The notes beneath the pieces are model-generated. The model made no database searches. It was not told the DNA's origin and saw only the letters and a program-made list of their open reading frames with translations. From assembly GCF_037040815.1 (NCBI RefSeq), contig NZ_CP146232.1, positions 2,970,501 through 3,034,500 of the forward strand: 64,000 nucleotides of DNA. The letters run 5' to 3'. The translations under genes were made by a program, and so were the position numbers. The stretch is from Pararoseomonas sp. SCSIO 73927. Its GTDB lineage: Bacteria > Pseudomonadota > Alphaproteobacteria > Acetobacterales > Acetobacteraceae. Shown here one piece after another: positions 52,263 to 61,446 of the stretch; position 1 is the first letter of the stretch; every line of letters starts with the position of its first letter.

Positions 52263-54296
52263 ATGAGCGCAGACGACCTCCGCGACCTCGCCCGGGAAGC
52301 CGGTATCGCCGCGCAGTGGCGTGACGTGCACGGGAAGGACCATGAGGTCGGTCCGGAGGCGATGCGCGCCATCCTCGCCGCGCTGGAGCTGCCCGCCGAC
52401 AGCGCATCGGCCATTCGCGAGAGCCGCGGGAAGCTGGCGGCGGAGCGGCGCGGCCTGCCGCCGCTCTGCACCGCCCTCCAGGACCGCCCGATCCTGCTCG
52501 GGCTGCCTGGGGAGCCGGAGTTCCACCTGACCCTGGAGAGCGGCGAGGTGCGCCAGGGCCGCGCCTGGCAGCAGGACGGGCTCCTCACCCTGCCGGCGGT
52601 GTATGAGACCGGCTACCACCGCCTGCGCGTCGGCGAGCACGAGACGACCCTCGCCGTCTGCCCTCAGCGCTGCCACGGCATCACGCCCGGCACGCGGCCC
52701 TGGGGCCTGGCCGCGCAGCTCTACTCTCCGCGGCGCCGCGGCGATGGCGGGATCGGCGACTTCACCGGCCTCGCGCAGCTCGCCACCTCCGCCGCGCGGC
52801 ACGGGGCGGACGCCATCGCCATCTCGCCCGTCCACGCGCAGTTCTCCGCCGATCCCGAGCGCTTCTCGCCCTACGCGCCCTCCTCGCGCCTGTTCCTGAA
52901 CGTGCTGCACGCCGACCCCGCGGCGCTGGGCGAGGAAGCCCTGCGCGCGGCGCTGGCGGAGACGCGGCTGGCGGAGGAGTTCGCCCGGCTAGAGGCGCTC
53001 GATCTGGTCGACTGGCCCGCCGCCACCCGCCTTCGCCTCGCCCTGTTCCGCGCGATGTTCGACCGCTTCCCCGGCGACCCCGCCTTCGACCGCTTTCGCG
53101 CGGAGGGCGGCGAGGCGCTGGAGAGCCACGCGCGCTTCGAGGCGCTGCACGCGCACCTGTACGGCGGCGACCCCGCGCTGTGGCACTGGAAGGACTGGCC
53201 TTCGGAGTACGCCAGGCCGGATGCGCCCGGCGTCACGCGCTTCGCGGAGGAGCACGCGCGGGAGGTGACCTTCCACGCCTTCCTGCAATGGATCGCCGAT
53301 CGCGGCCTCGGGGACGCGCAGGCAGCGTTCAAGTCGGCGGGCGCGGGGATCGGGCTGATCGCCGATCTCGCCGTGGGCACGGATGGCGGCGGCAGCCACG
53401 GCTGGTCGCGCCAGGGGCAGATCCTGCAGGGCGTGAACGTGGGCGCGCCGCCCGACATCTTCTCTCCCCTCGGCCAGTCCTGGGGCATCGCCGCCTTCTC
53501 ACCGAGGGGCCTGCGCGACAACGGCTACGCCGCCTTCCTGGAAATGCTGCGCGCGGCCATGCGCCACGCCGGCGGCGTGCGGATCGACCACGTGATGGGC
53601 CTCGCCCGCCTCTGGCTCGTGCCGAACGGGCAGGCCGCGACGGAGGGCGCCTATCTGCACTTCCCCGTGGACGACATGCTGCGCCTCGTCGCGCTGGAAT
53701 CGCAGCGCCACAACGCGATCGTGGTGGGCGAGGACCTCGGCACGCTGCCGGAGGGTTTCCGCGAGCGGCTGGACAGCACCGGGCTGATGGGCCTGCGCGT
53801 GCTCTACTTCGAGCAGCGCGAGGACAAGACCTTCGTCCCGCCCTCCCACTGGTCGCCCGGTGCGGTCGCCGTCACCACCACGCACGACCTGCCCACCGTT
53901 GCCGGCTGGTGGAAGGGCAGGGACATCGCGTGGCGCGCGAGGCTCGGCCTGTTCGGCGAGGGCAAGGACGGCAGCGAGCAGCGCCAGGAGCGCCTGCTGG
54001 ACCGCGCCCGCCTCTGGCAGGCTATGCGGGAGAATGGCACGGCGGAGGGCGACATGCCCGACGCCGACGAGGGCGGGAAGGTCGCAACCGTCGCCGCCCG
54101 TCAGGTCGCCTCCGCCGCCTGTGCCCTGGCCCTGCTGCCGCTGGAGGACGCCCTGGCGCTGGAGGAGGCGCCGAACCTGCCCGGCACCACCGGCGCCCAT
54201 CCCAACTGGCGCCGCCGCCTGCCCGGCGAGGCCGCGACGATGCTGGACCAGCCCGAGACCGCCGCCCGCCTGAACGCCTTCGCGAAAGCCCGCTGA
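52263..54296 (+). CDS. malQ: 4-alpha-glucanotransferase (GH77)
   Basis: Disproportionates alpha-1,4-glucans, transferring segments and releasing glucose; amylomaltase. The 677-residue product has a bacterial N-terminal domain of about 140 residues, then the barrel with YSPRRRGDGGIGDFTGL, the nucleophile Asp in GGVRIDHVMGLARLW, the acid Glu in VVGEDLGTLP, and TTTHDLPTVAGWW. In the cycle it rearranges short chains from GlgX/TreYZ back to a length usable by GlgE, GlgB or TreY. It overlaps treY by one base (TGATG). Confidence 0.95.
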   Translation: MSADDLRDLAREAGIAAQWRDVHGKDHEVGPEAMRAILAALELPADSASAIRESRGKLAAERRGLPPLCTALQDRPILLGLPGEPEFHLTLESGEVRQGRAWQQDGLLTLPAVYETGYHRLRVGEHETTLAVCPQRCHGITPGTRPWGLAAQLYSPRRRGDGGIGDFTGLAQLATSAARHGADAIAISPVHAQFSADPERFSPYAPSSRLFLNVLHADPAALGEEALRAALAETRLAEEFARLEALDLVDWPAATRLRLALFRAMFDRFPGDPAFDRFRAEGGEALESHARFEALHAHLYGGDPALWHWKDWPSEYARPDAPGVTRFAEEHAREVTFHAFLQWIADRGLGDAQAAFKSAGAGIGLIADLAVGTDGGGSHGWSRQGQILQGVNVGAPPDIFSPLGQSWGIAAFSPRGLRDNGYAAFLEMLRAAMRHAGGVRIDHVMGLARLWLVPNGQAATEGAYLHFPVDDMLRLVALESQRHNAIVVGEDLGTLPEGFRERLDSTGLMGLRVLYFEQREDKTFVPPSHWSPGAVAVTTTHDLPTVAGWWKGRDIAWRARLGLFGEGKDGSEQRQERLLDRARLWQAMRENGTAEGDMPDADEGGKVATVAARQVASAACALALLPLEDALALEEAPNLPGTTGAHPNWRRRLPGEAATMLDQPETAARLNAFAKAR

Positions 54297-57100
54297 TGAC
54301 CGCCCCGACGACGCCGCGCGCCACCGCGCGCCTGCAGTTCCACAAGGACTTCCCGATCGACGCGGCGGTGCCCCTGGTGCCGTACTTCGCAAGGCTGGGG
54401 ATCAGCCATCTCTACGCCTCGCCCCTGCTGAAGGCGCGGCCCGGCTCCACCCACGGCTACGACATCGTGGACCCCGACCGGATCAACCCGGAGCTGGGCG
54501 GGGAGGAGGCGCTTGAGCGGCTGGTGGCCGCGCTGCGCGCCCACGACATGGGGCTGATCCTGGACATCGTGCCCAACCACATGGGCGTCGGCGGCGCCGA
54601 CAACGGCTGGTGGCTGGACGTGCTGGAATGGGGCCCGAAGTCGCCCTACGCCAAGTTCTTCGACATCGACTGGAACCCGCCCGACCCCGCGCTGAACGAC
54701 CGGATGCTCGCGCCCTTCCTCGGCGCGCCCTACGGCACCGTGCTGGAATCCGGCGATCTCGCGCTGCACTTCGAGCCGGAGAGCGGCAAGATCTACGCCG
54801 AGTACTTCGAGCACCGCTTCCCGCTCGCCCCGCGCAGCTACGCGGAGCTACTCTCCGCCACCGATGAGCCGCAGCTCGCCGGCCTCGCCCAGGTCTTCCG
54901 CGCCCTGGCGGTGGAGGGTGAGCCGGAGGCGATCCGCGCCGCCGCCGGCCTCGCGCTCGACATGCTGCGCCACCACGCCGAGACGCCGGAGGGCCGCGCG
55001 CAGATCGACGCGGTGATCGCGGCTTACGACCCCAAGGACGAGGCCGGCCGCGCCCGCCTGCACGCGCTGCTGGAGGCGCAGAACTACCGCCTGGCCTGGT
55101 GGCGCGCGGCGACGGACGAGATCAACTGGCGCCGCTTCTTCGACGTCACCTCCCTCGGCGGGCTGCAGCAGGAGCGGCCGCAGGTCTTCGAGGCGACGCA
55201 CCGGCTGATCCTGAAGCTCTACGCCGACGGCATGATCGACGGCGTGCGCGTGGACCACGTGGACGGCATGGCCGACCCGCGCGGCTACTGCCGCAAGCTG
55301 CGCCGCCGGCTGGAGGCGCTGACGCCGCGCCGCCCGGCGGCGGCGCCGAAGGGCCACCCGCTGCTGCTGATCGAGAAGATCCTCGCCCCGCACGAAAAGC
55401 TGCGGCTGGACTGGATGGTGGACGGCACCACCGGCTACAACTTCATGGACGAGGTCTCGGGCGTGCTGCACGACCCGGCCGGGGGCGAGCCGCTCGCCGC
55501 CACCTGGTACGCCATGACCGGCCGCTCCGCCGATTTCGGCGAGGAGGCGCGCGAGGCCCGGCGCCAGATCCTGCGCTACAATCTGGCATCCGAACTCAAC
55601 ACCACCACCGTCGCGCTGCGCCGCATCGCCATGCGCGACCTCGCCACGCGCGACTTCACGCTCACCGGCATTCGCCGCGCGCTGACGGAGGTTCTCGTCC
55701 ACTTCCCCGCCTACCGCTCCTATCTCGGCCTCGCCGGGCGCAGCGAGGCGGATCGGCGCCTGCTGGACTGGGCCATCGCCGGTGCCCGCCGCACGATCCG
55801 GGAGACGGACCGCCCCCTGCTGGACCTGCTGGATTCCTGGCTCGGCGGCGATCCGCCGCGCGCGCTGCCCCATGGCCAGCGGCGGGAGCGGCAGCGTGCC
55901 GCCATCCGCTTTCAGCAGCTCTCCGCCCCCGTCGCCGCGAAGTCGGTGGAGGACACCTCCTTCTACCGCTACGGCCGCCTGATCTCCCGCAACGAGGTGG
56001 GTTCCGAGCCCTCCCACTTCGCGGAGACTCCGGCCGCCTTCCACTCGGATTGCCGGGACCGCGCTAGGTTCTTCCCAAACGAGATGCTGGCCACCGCGAC
56101 CCACGACACGAAGCGCGGCGAGGACACGCGCGCGCGCCTCGCCGTGATCTCCGAGATGCCGGAGGAATGGGCGGCCACCCTCACGCGCTGGACCCGGCTG
56201 AACGCGGTGCTGAGGAAGGAGGTGGACGGCGAGCCCGCGCCGGACGCCACCGACGAGATCATGCTCTACCAGTCGCTCATCGGCGCCTGGCCGTTGGACC
56301 TCGACCCGGCCGATGACGAGGGGCTGGAGGCACTGGTGAAGCGCCTCGCCGCCTGGCAGGAGAAGGCGCTGCGCGAGGGCAAGCGCCGCTCCGAATGGGC
56401 CGTGCCGAACGAGCCCTACGAGGCGGCCTGCCGCGACTTCCTCACCGCGATGCTGGGGAAGGACCGCCCCTCCCGCCTGCGTGAGGAGGTGGCGGCGCTG
56501 GTGGGCCGCCTCGCCCCGGCCGGCGCCTCCAACAGCCTGGCGCAGACCCTCATCCGCTGCACCTCCCCCGGCATCCCCGACCTCTACCAGGGCACGGAGT
56601 TCTGGGACTTCTCCCTCGTGGACCCGGACAACCGCCGCCCCGTGGACTTCCCGGCACGGGAGGCGGCGCTGGAGGCCGGGGAGGCCCCCGCCGCCCTGCT
56701 GCCGCACTGGAAGGACGGGCGGGTGAAGGCCGCCACCATCGCCCGCGCCCTGTCCCTTCGCGCCCGCCGGCCGGAGCTTTTCGCGAAGGGCGAGTACATC
56801 CCGGTGGAGGCGGAGGGGGAGAGGGCGGCGCACGTCCTCGCCTTCGCCCGCCGCCACGGCGACGCCGCCAGCCTCACCGTCGTCACCCGCCTGCCCGCGC
56901 GGCTGCTGGGGGAGGACGGCCTGCCGCTGGTGCCCGCTGAGGCCTGGGGCGACACCGCGCTGCGCCTGCCGCCCGCCCTGGCCGGGCTTCCCTGGCGCGA
57001 CGCGCTGGGGGAGGAGGCGGTCCCGGCCAGGGAGGCCCTGCCCCTGCGCGAACTCCTCGCGGCCTTGCCGGTGGCCCTTCTGGAATCCGCCCCCATTTAG
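54296..57100 (+). CDS. treY: Malto-oligosyltrehalose synthase
   Basis: Converts the reducing-end alpha-1,4 bond of a glucan into an alpha,alpha-1,1 (trehalose) bond. The 934-residue GH13_26 enzyme starts RATARLQFHKDFPIDAAV, and has LGISHLYASPLL, the nucleophile Asp in GVRVDHVDGMADPRGY, the acid Glu in LLIEKILAPHEKL, and ATATHDTKRGEDTRAR. With treZ it produces trehalose from the glucan, closing the loop back to TreS-Mak. It is the last gene of the operon; a hairpin follows at 57116. Confidence 0.96.
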   Translation: MTAPTTPRATARLQFHKDFPIDAAVPLVPYFARLGISHLYASPLLKARPGSTHGYDIVDPDRINPELGGEEALERLVAALRAHDMGLILDIVPNHMGVGGADNGWWLDVLEWGPKSPYAKFFDIDWNPPDPALNDRMLAPFLGAPYGTVLESGDLALHFEPESGKIYAEYFEHRFPLAPRSYAELLSATDEPQLAGLAQVFRALAVEGEPEAIRAAAGLALDMLRHHAETPEGRAQIDAVIAAYDPKDEAGRARLHALLEAQNYRLAWWRAATDEINWRRFFDVTSLGGLQQERPQVFEATHRLILKLYADGMIDGVRVDHVDGMADPRGYCRKLRRRLEALTPRRPAAAPKGHPLLLIEKILAPHEKLRLDWMVDGTTGYNFMDEVSGVLHDPAGGEPLAATWYAMTGRSADFGEEAREARRQILRYNLASELNTTTVALRRIAMRDLATRDFTLTGIRRALTEVLVHFPAYRSYLGLAGRSEADRRLLDWAIAGARRTIRETDRPLLDLLDSWLGGDPPRALPHGQRRERQRAAIRFQQLSAPVAAKSVEDTSFYRYGRLISRNEVGSEPSHFAETPAAFHSDCRDRARFFPNEMLATATHDTKRGEDTRARLAVISEMPEEWAATLTRWTRLNAVLRKEVDGEPAPDATDEIMLYQSLIGAWPLDLDPADDEGLEALVKRLAAWQEKALREGKRRSEWAVPNEPYEAACRDFLTAMLGKDRPSRLREEVAALVGRLAPAGASNSLAQTLIRCTSPGIPDLYQGTEFWDFSLVDPDNRRPVDFPAREAALEAGEAPAALLPHWKDGRVKAATIARALSLRARRPELFAKGEYIPVEAEGERAAHVLAFARRHGDAASLTVVTRLPARLLGEDGLPLVPAEAWGDTALRLPPALAGLPWRDALGEEAVPAREALPLRELLAALPVALLESAPI

Positions 57101-57115
57101 CCCGTGTGATGCCAA

Positions 57116-57132
57116 AGCGCCGCGCCGGCGCT
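57116..57132. terminator. Hairpin after treY, probable operon terminator
   Basis: AGCGCCG and CGGCGCT pair perfectly around a CGC loop, 15 bases beyond the treY stop. A nearby GATGG/CCATC pair lies downstream. No T-run. Confidence 0.5.
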
Positions 57133-57163
57133 AGGATGGCGACCCATCGCGCGGGACATCGTC

Positions 57164-58603
57164 TTGACCGCAGCCGCTGCCCCTGAGCCCGACATGCCGT
57201 CCAGGAGCTGGGCCGAGGAGCGCCTCGCCCTGGCCCTGGAAGCGTCCGGTATCGCCGGAGCCTGGGACTGGGACGCCGAGACGAACCTGATCCACGGCGA
57301 TGCCCGGGCCTGCGCGCTGCACGGCATGGACCCCGCGCTGGGCCGCAGGGGCGCGCCGGGGCCGGACCTCCTCGTCCACGTCGTGCCGGAGGACAGGGCG
57401 GCCCTGGACCGGGCCCTCGCCTCGGCGCTCGCCGGCCGCACGCCGCTGAACATCGCGTACCGCACCTGGCCGCCGGGCGGCGACGTCACCTGGGTGCAGT
57501 TGCGCGGCCGCGTGCTGCGCGACGACCGCGGCACGGCTACCCGCCTGGCCGGGGTGGCGCTGGACATCTCCGACCAGAAGGACACCGAGGCGGCGCTGCG
57601 CGAGAGCGAGGCGCGGTTCCGCGCCATTGCCGACACCATGCCCCAGGCCGTCTGGTCCACCGCGCCGGACGGCAAGGCCGACTACTTCAACCGGCGCTGG
57701 CACGAGATGACGGGGATCCGGCCCGTCGAGTCCGAGGGGGCGGGCTGGCTTGAGGCGGTACACCCCGAGGACCGGGCCCTGGCCCGGGAGCGCTGGCTCC
57801 GCGCCGTCGAGGTGGGGGACCCCTACGAGGTGGAGTACCGGCTGCGGACGGCCAATGGGGACTGGCGCTGGGTGCTGGCGCGCGGCCTGCCCGTGCGCAA
57901 CGCGCGCGGCCGCATCACCCGCTGGTTCGGCACCTGCACGGACATCCACGACATCCGCAGCGCCGCGGAGGAGCGGGAGGTGCTGAGCCACGAGCTGAGC
58001 CACCGGATCAAGAACATCTTCTCCGTCATCACCTCCCTCATCTCCCTCTCCGCCCGGGGCTTCCCGGAGGCGGCGGGTTTCGCGGCCGACCTGCGCGGGC
58101 GCGTCAACGCCCTGGCCCGCGCGCACGAGTTCGCCCGCCCGCACAGCCAGGCCAGCCGGCCCGGCCACCACGACCACACGCTCCTCGCCTTCCTGCGGGA
58201 GGTCCTGGCCTCCTACGACCCGATCGCGGACGAGGAGCCGCGGATCTCCATCGCCGGGGAGGACCGGCGCTTCGACGACAGCGCCGCCACCCCGCTCGCG
58301 CTCCTGTTCCACGAGCTGGCGACGAACGCGGCAAAGTACGGCGCCCTCTCCGTGCCCGATGGCCGCGTGGCGATCCGGGTGGAGGTGGAGGGGGAGGAGC
58401 TCCTGCTCCGCTGGCGGGAGTGGGACGGGCCCGCCGTGGCCGGGCCGCCGGCGCATGAGGGCTTCGGGACCCGCCTCGCGACGGTCAGCGTGCAGGGCCA
58501 GCTGGGCGGGCGCATCACCCGCCACTGGCGGCCGGAGGGGCTGGAGCTGGAAGCCCGCCTGCCGGCAGGAGCGCTAGATCGCCGGCGCGGCCCCCGCCAG
58601 TAG
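57164..58603 (+). CDS. PAS-domain HWE-family sensor histidine kinase
   Basis: A 479-residue soluble kinase with no membrane segment, so a cytoplasmic sensor. Two PAS domains occupy about 20-140 and 150-270 (both with a C-terminal DISDQKD/DIHDIRS-type linker). The HWE box is at about 270-290 with phospho-acceptor H276 (LSHELSHRIKN), followed by the N-box HELATNAAKYG and the WRE of LRWREWDGP that gives the family its name, and a GFGTRL glycine region. Ligand unknown. The TTG at 57164 and ATG at 57194 are both possible starts. It follows the glucan/trehalose operon but need not be part of it. Confidence 0.9.
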   Translation: MTAAAAPEPDMPSRSWAEERLALALEASGIAGAWDWDAETNLIHGDARACALHGMDPALGRRGAPGPDLLVHVVPEDRAALDRALASALAGRTPLNIAYRTWPPGGDVTWVQLRGRVLRDDRGTATRLAGVALDISDQKDTEAALRESEARFRAIADTMPQAVWSTAPDGKADYFNRRWHEMTGIRPVESEGAGWLEAVHPEDRALARERWLRAVEVGDPYEVEYRLRTANGDWRWVLARGLPVRNARGRITRWFGTCTDIHDIRSAAEEREVLSHELSHRIKNIFSVITSLISLSARGFPEAAGFAADLRGRVNALARAHEFARPHSQASRPGHHDHTLLAFLREVLASYDPIADEEPRISIAGEDRRFDDSAATPLALLFHELATNAAKYGALSVPDGRVAIRVEVEGEELLLRWREWDGPAVAGPPAHEGFGTRLATVSVQGQLGGRITRHWRPEGLELEARLPAGALDRRRGPRQ

Positions 58604-58993
58604 CCGCAGCTCCGCGGGCGGCAGGGCCGCCCGGCCCTCCCGGAGGGAGGTGGCGAAGCGCACGGCCTGGGTCAGAGTGGCCTCCGTGTAGGGCTTCGGC
58701 AGGATACCCACCGGGCCGTGCACGCCCGGGCCGATCTGGCGGGGATTGGCGGTGAGGTAGATCACCGTCGCGCCATGGGTCCGCGCCAGGGTCTCGCCCA
58801 GCGCCGGGCCGGTCGGGCCGTCCCGCAGGTTCAGGTCCACCAGGGCCAGGTCCACGCCATCCCGCGCCGCGGCCAGGGCCTCGACTGAATCGGCGGCCAT
58901 GGCGATCACCTCATGCCCCAGCGCCTCGAGGGAGTAGACGAGGTCGAGGGCGATCAGGGCCTCGTCCTCCACGATAAGCGCGCGCAGGGACAT
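58574..58993 (-). CDS. Single-domain response regulator (receiver only)
   Basis: A 139-residue protein that is almost only a receiver domain: acidic pocket E9/D10, phosphorylation site D53 (LVDLNLRDG), T81 and K100 (ILPKPY). The last ~25 residues are a short tail without a DNA-binding domain. It is convergent with the HWE kinase and overlaps its end by 30 bases, strongly suggesting a partner. Output must be through protein-protein contact. Confidence 0.9.
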   Translation of the reverse strand: MSLRALIVEDEALIALDLVYSLEALGHEVIAMAADSVEALAAARDGVDLALVDLNLRDGPTGPALGETLARTHGATVIYLTANPRQIGPGVHGPVGILPKPYTEATLTQAVRFATSLREGRAALPPAELRLLAGAAPAI

Positions 58994-59136
58994 CTACACT
59001 CAATCCAGGTTAACGGCGGTGGGAAGAACCGGCCGGAGGGGCGGGGGTTTCGGATGGCGCATCGTTTTGCGGCCCGGCGCGCCACGCCTGTCACACGCCC
59101 GACACACCGTCCGGTGGGGGCAGTCGGGAGCGCCCT
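58994..59136. other. Gap between receiver gene and methyltransferase gene
   Basis: 143 bases without a gene, holding the receiver promoter on the minus strand and the 3' end region of the methyltransferase gene. No promoter motif is convincing. Confidence 0.4.
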
Positions 59137-59784
59137 TCACTGCTGAATCCGGAAGAGGGTCACCCCCCGTTCCTCCCGGTCCTCCAGCTCCCGCGTCACC
59201 GGCACGGTGTAGCGCGCGACGGGGAGGAGCCCGGCGCCGGGAAGGTAGGCGCGACCTGGATCGGCCAGGATCACGGTCGCCCCATCCGCGGCCAGGCGGC
59301 GAAGCCAGGGCAGGATGTGGTTCGTCATCGGCGCCTCGTAGCAGACATCCCCGGCGAGGATCGTATCCCAGCGGCCGGGGCTGCCGACAACGTCCCCCTG
59401 CGCCTCCAGCACGGCCACGCCGTTCAAACCTGCGTTGAGGCGGGTGGCGGCATGGGCCAGCGGGTCGATCTCGGCCGCCTCCACCACCGCCGCCCCGGCC
59501 CGCGCGGCGGCAATGGCGGCCAAGCCCCCGCCGGCGGCGAAGTCGAGCACCCGCTTTCCCGCCACGGGGAGGGGGTCGTCCAGCACCCAGCGCGCCAGGG
59601 CCTGGCTGCCGGGCCAGGCGAAGGCCCAGAAGGGCGGCTCGATTCCCTGCTCCCCCAGCCAGGCCTCGGTGGCCTGCCAGATCGGGGTGATCTCGGTGGC
59701 GAGGTAGAGCGAAATCTCCGGCACCAGGGGCGGGTGGGCGATCGCGGTATGGGCGGCCACGAAGGCCTCCGGGTCACCCCTCAC
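59137..59784 (-). CDS. SAM-dependent methyltransferase, ETF-beta lysine methyltransferase (METTL20) family
   Basis: A 215-residue class I methyltransferase from the GTG at 59784. The SAM loop is VLDFAAGGG (about 79-87), then AAEIDPLAHAAT. The combination PPFWAFAWPGSQALARWVLDDP near 50 (part quoted: FWAFAWPGSQAL), GDVCYE and ILADPGRAYLP is specific to the METTL20/ETFBKMT branch, which methylates lysines of the electron transfer flavoprotein beta subunit. It begins in the ubiA stop (GTGA), so the two are co-translated. Target assignment is by family. Confidence 0.78.
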   Translation of the reverse strand: MRGDPEAFVAAHTAIAHPPLVPEISLYLATEITPIWQATEAWLGEQGIEPPFWAFAWPGSQALARWVLDDPLPVAGKRVLDFAAGGGLAAIAAARAGAAVVEAAEIDPLAHAATRLNAGLNGVAVLEAQGDVVGSPGRWDTILAGDVCYEAPMTNHILPWLRRLAADGATVILADPGRAYLPGAGLLPVARYTVPVTRELEDREERGVTLFRIQQ

Positions 59785-60704
59785 AGGCGACCCAGCAGGA
59801 AGGCCAGCACCACCAGCAGCCCCGCATCCCGGTTGGACCGGAACAGCCGCAGGCAGAGGGCGGGGTCGTGGATGTCCAGCCGCCGCACCTGCCAGGAGAA
59901 ATGGGCGGCCGGCAGCAGCAGCCCCGCGAGGAAGAGCGGGTGCAGCCCCGCCGAAAGGCCCGCTGCCGCCAGCAGGAGGATGCAGAGGGCGAAGGTCACG
60001 CCGAGGAAGGGCGCCGTCCGCGCGCCGAGGGTGAGGGCGGAGGAGCGAATACCGACCAGGGCGTCGTCCTCCCGGTCCTGGTGGGCGTAGATCGTGTCGT
60101 AGGCCAGGGTCCAGAAGAAGGCGGCGCCCCACAGGAGGAAGGCGGGCGCGGCGAAGTGGCCGGTCGCGGCCAGCCATCCCGTCGGCGCCGCCCAGGTGAA
60201 GACGAAGCCGAGCACTGCCTGCGGCCAGTCCGTGACGCGCTTCGCCAGAGGGTAGAGGGCGATCGGGACGAGCGAGGCGGCGCCGAAAAGGATCGCGGGC
60301 CAGGGGAGCTGCACGAGGATCGCCAGCCCGACCAGCATCAGCCCCGCGAGGAACACCAGCGCTCCCCGCGGGGAGACGGCGCCGGAGGCCAGGGGCCGCC
60401 CCCGCGTGCGCTCCACCTGCCGGTCCAGGTCGCGGTCCCACAGGTCGTTCACCACGCAGCCCGCGCCGCGCATCACCACCGCGCCCAGGCCGAACAGGAA
60501 GGCCAGCCACAGCCCCCGGCCCCAGGAGGGGGCGGCCATGGCGAAGGCCCAGGGGCCGGGGAGGTAGAGGAGCCAGGACCCGATCGGCCGGTCCAGCCGC
60601 ATGAGCAGCGCGTAGGGCACCCAGGCCGTGGGCAGCCAGGCGGGGAGGCCTTCGCGGCGGATATCGGTGTAAGAGGCCACGCCTGCCCCCATCCGACGGA
60701 TCAC
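59781..60704 (-). CDS. ubiA: 4-hydroxybenzoate polyprenyltransferase
   Basis: Membrane prenyltransferase that attaches a polyprenyl chain to 4-hydroxybenzoate in ubiquinone synthesis. The 307-residue protein has eight to nine hydrophobic segments, the first Asp-rich motif NDLWDRDLDRQV and the second YDTIYAHQDREDD, as required for Mg-diphosphate binding. RPIGSWLLYLPGPWA at the start is typical. Start is GTG at 60704 or ATG at 60692. It is divergent from rsmE, with five bases between, and is followed by the overlapping methyltransferase gene. Confidence 0.95.
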   Translation of the reverse strand: MIRRMGAGVASYTDIRREGLPAWLPTAWVPYALLMRLDRPIGSWLLYLPGPWAFAMAAPSWGRGLWLAFLFGLGAVVMRGAGCVVNDLWDRDLDRQVERTRGRPLASGAVSPRGALVFLAGLMLVGLAILVQLPWPAILFGAASLVPIALYPLAKRVTDWPQAVLGFVFTWAAPTGWLAATGHFAAPAFLLWGAAFFWTLAYDTIYAHQDREDDALVGIRSSALTLGARTAPFLGVTFALCILLLAAAGLSAGLHPLFLAGLLLPAAHFSWQVRRLDIHDPALCLRLFRSNRDAGLLVVLAFLLGRL

Positions 60705-60709
60705 CGCCC

Positions 60710-61438
60710 TTGTCCATCCCGCGCCTGTTCACCGAGCATGACCTGCGGGAAGGGCAGGGCATTCCGGCCGCCCCCGGCCAGGGGCGCTATCTCGGATCGG
60801 TGATGCGGAAGGCCGCCGGGGATGAGGTGACCCTCTTCAACGGGCGGGACGGGGAGTGGCGCGCCCGCATCGCCGGTATCCGCAAGGACGACGCCACCCT
60901 GGTGCCGGAGGCGATGCTGCGCCCCCAGCCCCCCGCCGCCGGCCCGGTCCTGCTGGTGGCCGCCCTGAAGCGGGAGGCGATGGAGTGGGTGGTGGAGAAG
61001 GCGACCGAGCTCGGCGCCCGCGCCATTCGCCCCGTCCTCACCGCCCGCTCCGTGCCGGACCGGGTGAACCGGGCCCGTCTCACCCTCATCGCGCGGGAAG
61101 CGGCGGAGCAGTGCGAGCGGCTGGACGTGCCGGAACTGGCAGAGGCCCAGCCCCTGCACGCCGTGCTGGACCTCTGGGACGGAACGCCCCTGATCGTGGC
61201 GGCCGAGCGCCGCGGCGCCACGCCCCTGGCCGCCTGCGTGACCGCGCCGGACCCCGCGGTGCTGGTCGGGCCGGAGGGGGGCTTCACGGGACCGGAACTT
61301 GACGCTTTGGCCACTCGTCCCTTTGTTGCAGTGGCCAGCCTTGGCCCCCGAATCCTCCGGGCGGAGACGGCGGCGGTCTCGGCGCTCGCGGTGGTGCAGG
61401 CGATCCGCGGCGATTGGGCCCACCACGGGGACGAGTAG
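60710..61438 (+). CDS. rsmE: 16S rRNA (uracil1498-N3)-methyltransferase
   Basis: SPOUT-fold methyltransferase acting on U1498 of 16S rRNA in the 30S particle. The 242-residue protein has the N-terminal PUA-like region with HDLREGQGIP and GRYLGSVMRK, then LLVAALKREAMEWVVEKATELG, LVGPEGGFTGPELDAL and LGPRILRAETAAVSAL, the knot that binds SAM. I use the TTG at 60710, five bases from the ubiA start. gshA follows after eight bases. Confidence 0.94.
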   Translation: MSIPRLFTEHDLREGQGIPAAPGQGRYLGSVMRKAAGDEVTLFNGRDGEWRARIAGIRKDDATLVPEAMLRPQPPAAGPVLLVAALKREAMEWVVEKATELGARAIRPVLTARSVPDRVNRARLTLIAREAAEQCERLDVPELAEAQPLHAVLDLWDGTPLIVAAERRGATPLAACVTAPDPAVLVGPEGGFTGPELDALATRPFVAVASLGPRILRAETAAVSALAVVQAIRGDWAHHGDE

Positions 61439-61446
61439 AAGCACGC

